Of a stretch of 64,000 bases of DNA, positions 58,469 to 64,000 are shown in pieces; position 1 is the first letter of the stretch, and each line of letters opens with the position of its first letter. The notes beneath the pieces are model-generated. The model made no database searches. It was not told the DNA's origin and saw only the letters and a list, made by a program, of their open reading frames with translations. The translations under genes were made by a program, and so were the position numbers. The stretch is from Candidatus Pantoea bituminis (lineage in GTDB: Bacteria > Pseudomonadota > Gammaproteobacteria > Enterobacterales > Enterobacteriaceae): positions 248,001 to 312,000 of the forward strand of contig NZ_JAGTWO010000004.1 in assembly GCF_018842675.1 (NCBI RefSeq), given 5' to 3'.

Positions 58469-59379
58469 TTACGGTGCTGCTGATACTGTTCGGCGACCTG
58501 TTCAAAATACTCTGTCAGATAATCGATACAGACCTGTACCTTAAGCGGCAGTTTATCTTTTTCGGTATATAACGCATAAACCGGACGCGGATCGGATTGA
58601 TACTGCGGAAATAAAATATCAATCTCGCCTGCTTTAATCTCTTCAATCACCCACATCATTGGCACGTAAGCGATGCCATTGCCCGCTTTTAACCAGCGAA
58701 TCAACGTCAGTGAATCATTAGTGACGAAACGTCCCTGCGGTGATAACCGCGTAACCAAACCTTCCGGGGCGATTAACTCGAAATTGTTGTCAGGCCGCAC
58801 GCTGTATTCCAGCCAGGCAAAGTTATCGATATCGCTGGGTTTTTCCGGCGTTCCCTGCTGCGCCAGATAACTTTTTGCTGCACAGACCACCATTGGCATA
58901 GCGCCAAGGCGGCGGGAGAACAGGCTGGAATCTTTCAATGCACCGACACGAATCACTAAGTCCAGCCCATCCGCTATTAAGTCTGGCGCGGGAATACCGG
59001 TGACCAAATTAACGCTAAGCCCGGGATATTCACGCAGCATATCGCTGGTCATGCCGGCGAGAACGTTCTGCGCCATGGTGGATGAACTGCCGATGCGCAG
59101 TACACCAATGGGCGTATTATTGAAGGCATAAAGCTGCTCATGAACCTGCATCGCTTCTGCCAGCATGCGGCGACAGCCTTGATAATAAATTTTTCCTGCT
59201 TCAGTCAGTCCAATACTGCGCGTGCTGCGATTAAGAAGTTTAACCTGCAGCTCATCTTCCAGTTTCGCAACAATTTGACTGATAGACGAAACGCTAAGAT
59301 GAAGTTGACGTGCAGCGGCGGTAAAAGAACCCATTTCAACCACTTTGGCGAAAATGGACATGCCTTTTAGTCGTTCCAT
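58462..59379 (-). CDS. aaeR: AaeR, LysR-family regulator of aaeXAB
   Basis: 305 aa. N-terminal winged helix-turn-helix (MGSFTAAARQLHLSVSSISQ, in part), then an effector-binding domain. Divergent from aaeXAB, which the E. coli homologue activates in response to aromatic carboxylic acids such as p-hydroxybenzoate. LysR autorepression from the shared interval is likely but not shown. Confidence 0.95.
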   Translation of the reverse strand: MERLKGMSIFAKVVEMGSFTAAARQLHLSVSSISQIVAKLEDELQVKLLNRSTRSIGLTEAGKIYYQGCRRMLAEAMQVHEQLYAFNNTPIGVLRIGSSSTMAQNVLAGMTSDMLREYPGLSVNLVTGIPAPDLIADGLDLVIRVGALKDSSLFSRRLGAMPMVVCAAKSYLAQQGTPEKPSDIDNFAWLEYSVRPDNNFELIAPEGLVTRLSPQGRFVTNDSLTLIRWLKAGNGIAYVPMMWVIEEIKAGEIDILFPQYQSDPRPVYALYTEKDKLPLKVQVCIDYLTEYFEQVAEQYQQHRKS

Positions 59380-59395
59380 TGTTTACTCTGGCTAA

Positions 59396-59415
59396 AAAGT
59401 GATTTAGATCACATT
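59396..59415. promoter_or_regulatory. CRP-like site between aaeR and aaeX
   Basis: AGTGA at 59398-59402 and TCACA at 59409-59413, six bases apart, match the CRP consensus TGTGA-N6-TCACA at 9 of 10 core bases. It lies 17 bases upstream of the aaeR start codon, so binding could repress aaeR or act at a distance on aaeX. The rest of 59416-59624 carries small inverted repeats (for example CCGGG/CCCGG at 59456-59471) and no clear promoter pair. Confidence 0.5.
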
Positions 59416-59624
59416 CGGTAGAAAACGTATAGTCAAGCGCGTTACTATAAGCGCGCCGGGGTATTACCCGGTGATTCTTCATTGCCTGATATCACCCGAT
59501 GATACGCTATTATTAAGCCATCCGTGGTTCGGATGTGGTGTTCAGCTGTTCGTTATCTTCGATAACATTAATGGGTTCAATTAGGCAACGGATTATCCCG
59601 GCAAGGTCGAACTAAGGATTTCTG

Positions 59625-59828
59625 ATGAGTGTGCTTCCGGTATTTGTCATGTTTGGGCTCTCTTTTCCGCCCGTTTTCATTGAACTGATTATTTCACTGA
59701 TGCTGTTCTGGTTGGTGAAGCGTGTGCTGACGCCCAGCGGTATTTACGATCTTGTCTGGCATCCGGCACTTTTTAATACAGCACTTTACTGCTGTGTGTT
59801 TTACCTTGTATCCCGTCTATTTGTCTGA
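59625..59828 (+). CDS. aaeX: AaeX, small membrane protein of the aae efflux operon
   Basis: 67 aa, the E. coli length, with two hydrophobic segments. Function of AaeX itself is unknown and it is not required for efflux in E. coli. Seven bases before aaeA. RBS AAGGA upstream. Confidence 0.94.
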   Translation: MSVLPVFVMFGLSFPPVFIELIISLMLFWLVKRVLTPSGIYDLVWHPALFNTALYCCVFYLVSRLFV

Positions 59829-59835
59829 GGTTTAA

Positions 59836-60768
59836 GTGAAAACGCTCATAAGAAAAATCGCGCGTTACGCGATTACCATTCTGTTAGTCATCATCGCAGT
59901 CATCATCATTTTTCGCGCTTGGGTGTTTTACACCGAATCGCCGTGGACGCGTGATGCCAAATTCTCAGCCGATATCGTAGCGATCTCACCCGATGTCACT
60001 GGTTTGATCACAGATGTCCCGATTCACGACAACCAGTTAGTGAAGAAGGGTGACACGCTGTTTGTGGTGGATCGCCCGCGCTATCAAAAGGCGTTGGATC
60101 AATCCCAGGCGGATGTTGAGTATTATCAGGCGTTGGTCAGCGAAAAACGCCGTGAAGCTGGACGACGTAATCAGCTGGGCACTTCTGCGATGTCGCGTGA
60201 AGCGATTGATCAAGCCAACAACGATCTGCAAACCAGCGAGCATCAGTTAGCGAAATCCATTGCTACGCGCGATCTGGCGAAAATTGATCTCGACCGCACC
60301 ACGATCAAGGCACCGTCTGACGGTTGGGTAACCAACCTTAACGTTTTTGAAGGTGAATACATCACGCGCGGCTCAGTCGCGGTGGCGCTGGTGCAGCAAC
60401 ATTCGTTCTATGTGCTGGCATATCTGGAAGAGACCAAGCTGCACGGCGTTCAGCAAGGTTTCCGCGCAGAAGTCACACCTTTAGGCAGTAACGTGGTGTT
60501 ACGCGGCACGGTAGACAGCGTTGCCGCGGGTGTGACAAACAGCAGCAGTTCGGTAGATACCAAAGGTATGGCAACCGTGGATTCAAATCTTGAATGGGTA
60601 CGTTTGGCACAACGTGTGCCGGTACGTATTCGTCTCGATCAGCAGCCCGGTAATCGCTTCCCGGCGGGCACCACCGCAACAGTGGTTATCACCGGAAAAG
60701 AGGATCGCCAACATACCAATGCCTCGCCGATGAGCAAGCTGTTCAATCGCCTGCGTGAGTTCGGTTAA
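59836..60768 (+). CDS. aaeA: AaeA, membrane-fusion subunit of aromatic acid efflux
   Basis: 310 aa, starting with GTG at 59836. One N-terminal membrane anchor ([15 protein letters not shown]), then the HlyD/EmrA-type lipoyl halves around a coiled-coil hairpin (about 80-150) and a beta-barrel domain ([20 protein letters not shown], in part). It couples AaeB to the periplasm. Length equals E. coli AaeA. Confidence 0.96.
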   Translation: MKTLIRKIARYAITILLVIIAVIIIFRAWVFYTESPWTRDAKFSADIVAISPDVTGLITDVPIHDNQLVKKGDTLFVVDRPRYQKALDQSQADVEYYQALVSEKRREAGRRNQLGTSAMSREAIDQANNDLQTSEHQLAKSIATRDLAKIDLDRTTIKAPSDGWVTNLNVFEGEYITRGSVAVALVQQHSFYVLAYLEETKLHGVQQGFRAEVTPLGSNVVLRGTVDSVAAGVTNSSSSVDTKGMATVDSNLEWVRLAQRVPVRIRLDQQPGNRFPAGTTATVVITGKEDRQHTNASPMSKLFNRLREFG

Positions 60769-60773
60769 GGGTT

Positions 60774-62726
60774 ATGATTGAGTTTCTGCGTTTCCCGGTA
60801 AAGCTCAGTTTCGCGCTGGTCGCAGCGTTGATGATCGGCTTTCACCTCAATCTTGAAACGCCACGCTGGGCGGTGATGACCGCAGGGATTGTCGCTGGCG
60901 GCACCGCCTTTGCTGCAGGTGGCGATCCCTATTCTGGCGCGCTGCGCTATCGCGGCATCCTCCGTATTATCGGTACTTTCATTGGTTGTATCGCTGCGCT
61001 AACCATCATGATTGCGACCGTGCGTGCGCCGGTGGTGATGCTACTACTGTGCTGCATCTGGGCCGGTTTATGCGTTTGGCTCTCCTCGCTGATTAAAGTT
61101 GAAAACTCTTATGCGCTGGGATTAGCCGGGTATACCGCGTTGATTATCGTGGTTACTGCGGATGCCAGCGGCGGCCTGACGTTAGCACCGCAATATGCCG
61201 TAGAGCGTTGCAGCGAAATCGTTTTAGGGATCTTGTGTGCGATCCTCGCCGACATGATCTTCTCACCGCGATCGATTAAAAAAGTGATCGATCAGGAAGT
61301 TGATTCACTGCTGGTGGCGCACTACAAATTGCTGCAACTTTGCGTTGCACATGGTGACAAAGAGGAAGTGGATAAAGCGTGGGCCGCATTGGTGCGTCGT
61401 ACCACTGCACTTAACAGCATGCGCAGCCAGCTGATGATGGAATCTTCGCGCTGGCAGAACGCTAATCGCCGCCTGCAAATGCTGAATACCTTATCGCTGA
61501 CGCTGATTACCCAAGCGGCGGAAACGTTTTTGATACAAAACGCCCGACCAGATTACATCGCGCCGCAGTATCGTTTGCTGATTGAAAAAGAGGTTGAAAG
61601 CGTCGAAGACGTGCACCAGCGTATGAAGATTATGCGTCGGGTGCTGGGCGTCAGCAGTAAAACCTCGCCGCTCACGCTGGCGAGCTGGGTCGGCGCAGCC
61701 ACAGAATATTTGCTGTTGATCAACGGCATCAGAAGTAATAGCCGTATCACCGCGCTGGAAGAGGAGATTTTACAGCGTGAGGTAGTGATTCAGGCACGAT
61801 CAGCAGAAACGCATCATGCAATGATCAACGGTATCCGTACCTTTGTAGCAACGGCGCTGGGCTCGTTGTTTTGGCTTTATACCGGATGGACTTCTGGTAG
61901 CGGCTGCATGGTGATGCTGGCAGTCATCACCGCGCTGGCGATGCGTATGCCAAATCCGTTGATGATGGCCAAAGACTTTCTGTATGGCATGACGGTGGCG
62001 GTGCCATTGGGGGCACTCTACTTTATGTATGTGTTGCCGGGCACCCAGCAAAGCGCGCTCCTGTTGTGTATTGCCATTGGATTGCTGGGTCTCATCGGCG
62101 GTATCTTTGTTCAGCGACGCCAGTTGGGTACGCTGGGTGCGCTGATCGGCACCATCAACGTGCTGGTGCTGGATAATCCGATGCAGTTCGAGTTCAACGT
62201 TTTCCTCGATAACGTGCTGGGCCAGGTCATTGGTTGTTTTGTGGCGATGATGGTAATTCTGCTGATTCGCGATAAATCAAAAGAGCGCACCGGCCGCAAA
62301 TTGTTGAACCGCTTCATGTATGCAGCCGTATCAGCGATGACCACCAATCAGGCACGACGTCGTGAAAACCACCTGCCTGCGCTCTATCAGCAACTCTTTC
62401 TACTGTTGAATCTGTTTCCTGGCGATATAGATAAGTACCGCATCGCGCTCACGTTGATTATCGGTCATCAGCGTCTACGTAATGCCGAAGTGCCGGTTAA
62501 TGCTGACTTATCGGCCTATCATCGCCAGCTTCGCTATACCGCTGATCGGGTGATCTCTGCCAGCAGCGATGACAAGCGGCGTTATTACTTTGAGCGTTTG
62601 CTGCAAGAACTGGATGTTTATCAAGAAAAATTGCAGCAGTACGAAGCGCCAGCTAGCGTCACTGAGCCGGTAAAACGGCTGGCACTGATGTTAAGTAAAT
62701 ACCAGAATACGCTCATCCAAATCTGA
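60774..62726 (+). CDS. aaeB: AaeB, aromatic acid efflux pump
   Basis: 650 aa (E. coli 655). FUSC/ArAE family: two blocks of about five to six membrane helices (residues about 10-165 and 350-500), each followed by a cytoplasmic helical part. It exports p-hydroxybenzoate and related acids, acting as a metabolic relief valve. Five bases after aaeA. Confidence 0.96.
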   Translation: MIEFLRFPVKLSFALVAALMIGFHLNLETPRWAVMTAGIVAGGTAFAAGGDPYSGALRYRGILRIIGTFIGCIAALTIMIATVRAPVVMLLLCCIWAGLCVWLSSLIKVENSYALGLAGYTALIIVVTADASGGLTLAPQYAVERCSEIVLGILCAILADMIFSPRSIKKVIDQEVDSLLVAHYKLLQLCVAHGDKEEVDKAWAALVRRTTALNSMRSQLMMESSRWQNANRRLQMLNTLSLTLITQAAETFLIQNARPDYIAPQYRLLIEKEVESVEDVHQRMKIMRRVLGVSSKTSPLTLASWVGAATEYLLLINGIRSNSRITALEEEILQREVVIQARSAETHHAMINGIRTFVATALGSLFWLYTGWTSGSGCMVMLAVITALAMRMPNPLMMAKDFLYGMTVAVPLGALYFMYVLPGTQQSALLLCIAIGLLGLIGGIFVQRRQLGTLGALIGTINVLVLDNPMQFEFNVFLDNVLGQVIGCFVAMMVILLIRDKSKERTGRKLLNRFMYAAVSAMTTNQARRRENHLPALYQQLFLLLNLFPGDIDKYRIALTLIIGHQRLRNAEVPVNADLSAYHRQLRYTADRVISASSDDKRRYYFERLLQELDVYQEKLQQYEAPASVTEPVKRLALMLSKYQNTLIQI

Positions 62727-62730
62727 AACT

Positions 62731-62753
62731 GGCCGCTGCGTACCGCAGCGGCC
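62731..62753 (+). other. Stem-loop after aaeB
   Basis: A perfect 10-bp GC-rich stem GGCCGCTGCG/CGCAGCGGCC with a three-base loop, five bases past the aaeB stop. There is no T run, so it is a weak or factor-aided terminator at best. Confidence 0.5.
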
Positions 62754-62838
62754 TGCGCAATGCCATTCCTTCATAAAACCTGTCGCTTTTGCCAACTATA
62801 CTTTCTTGACGGAAAGTGAAACTGACAGGAGCGAATCA

Positions 62839-64000
62839 ATGAGTACTTCACTACAAGACAGCGAACTGTTTCAGACCGGCTACCTGGCTGATGGCAAATG
62901 GCATCGCGCTGCCGCCACCTTTGACGTGACCAATCCCGCTACAGGCGAGGTAATAGCGCAGGTCGCAAAAGCAGGGAAAAGCGAAACCGAACAGGCGATT
63001 GCTGCGGCTGAACGCGCCTTTCCTGCCTGGCGAGCGCAAACGGCTAAAGCCCGCGCAGATATTCTTAATCGCTGGTATCAGCTGATGATTGAGAACAAAC
63101 ACTGGCTTGGTCAGCTAATGACAGCTGAACAAGGTAAGCCTGTAAAAGAAGCTGAAGGCGAAGTGGAATATGCCGCCAGTTTTATTCAGTGGTTTGCTGA
63201 GCAGGCCAAGCGTGCAAATGGTGAAATTATTCCTCCGGCCAAAGCGGGATCGCGCATTCTTGCTACACGTGAACCGATTGGTGTGGTGGCCGCTATCACG
63301 CCATGGAATTTCCCCATGGCAATGCTGACGCGCAAGCTGGGACCCGCACTGGCAGCGGGCTGTACCGGTATTATTAAACCCGCAAATAACACGCCGTTGA
63401 GTGCGTTTGCCTTGCTGGCGTTGGCAAAAAAGCGGGCGTGCCGGATGGCGTATTGAATGCTGTCGCTGGCGACACACATGCTATCAGCGACGCGATCATG
63501 GCCAGCAAAGTGGTGCGCAAGATCTCTTTCACCGGCTCCACGGAAGTCGGCAAGCTGCTGATGCGTAACGCCGCCGAAACCATGAAAAAAGTGTCGATGG
63601 AGCTAGGCGGCAACGCGCCTTACATCGTGTTTGATGATGCAGATATTGATGCAGCGGTACAGGGCGCGATTGCCAATAAGTTCCGCAATGCCGGGCAGGT
63701 CTGCGTCAGCGTCAATCGCTTTTATATCCATAATGCCGTTTACGACCGCTTTGTTAACCAACTCGCCGACGAAGTGAAAAAACTTAAAGTAGGCAATGGC
63801 ATGGAAGAGGGTGTGATTGTTGGACCGTTGATTGAGTCTTCAGCGGTAGAGAAAGTAGAACAGCATGTTAAAGACGCGATAGCTAAAGGCGGCAAAGTAC
63901 TGGTGGGAGGAGAACGTCACGCATTGGGTGGCAATTTCTGGCAACCCACGGTCATTACTGAGGCGCATGAAGGGATGAAACTGGCACAGGAAGAGACGTT
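62839..64000 (+). CDS. gabD: NAD(P)-dependent succinate-semialdehyde dehydrogenase family, partial, one-base deletion
   Basis: Starts at ATG 62839 (MSTSLQDSELFQTGYLADGKW) with RBS CAGGAGCG. An upstream in-frame TTG at 62806 is less likely. The aldehyde dehydrogenase fold is clear: TPWNFPMAMLTRK, FTGSTEVGKLL, the general-base Glu in MELGGNAP, and the catalytic Cys in NAGQVCVS. One A missing in the run 63426-63431 breaks the frame; restored text reads KAGVPDGVLNAVAGD. About 387 codons are inside the window and the gene is cut at 64000. It is closest to GabD by memory, but the exact substrate is not certain, as no gabT or gabP is seen here. Confidence 0.88.

Overview
The window is a chromosomal segment of an enterobacterium, most likely an Erwiniaceae member (Pantoea or Erwinia). 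The basis is the 16S rRNA sequence, r-protein sequences nearly identical to those of E. coli, and E. coli-like gene order with a few Erwinia/Pantoea-type differences (aroQ beside accBC, msrPQ next to csrD, tRNA-Glu in the rRNA spacer). The taxonomic call is recognition from memory, not a database search.

Layout. 1-1216: end of tufA, then bfd and bfr (iron storage). 1428-15326: the three large ribosomal-protein operons in canonical order: S10 (rpsJ to rpsQ), spc (rplN to rpmJ, with secY) and alpha (rpsM to rplQ, with rpoA). Their autoregulatory RNA sites are visible (S10 leader, S8-type hairpin at the start of rplE, S4-type leader before rpsM). 15385-25629: yhdN-zntR-arfA on +, mscL, trkA, rsmB, fmt and def on -, dprA-smg-yrdD-tsaC-aroE-yrdB on +, yrdA on -. 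25769-31443: one rRNA operon of rrnD type (P1, P2, 16S, tRNA-Glu, 23S, 5S, tRNA-Thr, 5S, terminator). 31580-36030: aapJQMP amino-acid ABC transporter on - with a sigma-54 promoter motif. 36276-38652: fis, dusB and a decayed periplasmic alpha-carbonic anhydrase. 38837-45627: prmA, panF, yhdT, accC, accB, aroQ, msrQ, msrP, all on -. 45916-58428: csrD, mreBCD, maf, rng, yhdP, tldD on +. 58462-62726: aaeR and the divergent aaeXAB efflux operon. 62839-64000: start of a gabD-like dehydrogenase gene, cut by the window edge.

The most important warning concerns sequence quality. I infer 20 single-base deletions in 17 genes, none of them insertions, mostly in short homopolymers. They break genes that cannot all be dead: rplC, rplD, rplV, rplX, rpsH, rpsE, fmt, mreC. 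Adding one base at each point restores a family-typical length. Such genes are given here over their full restored span. This is best read as read or assembly error. By contrast, the carbonic anhydrase relic at 37937-38652 carries several in-frame stops and looks like true decay.

I found no convincing undescribed system. This is a conserved housekeeping region. The points most worth checking are the sigma-54 promoter with possible NtrC sites upstream of aapJ, the terminator hairpin inside arfA, the carbonic anhydrase relic, an Arg-to-Cys change in the glycine-rich loop of AccC, and a terminator between fmt and rsmB.
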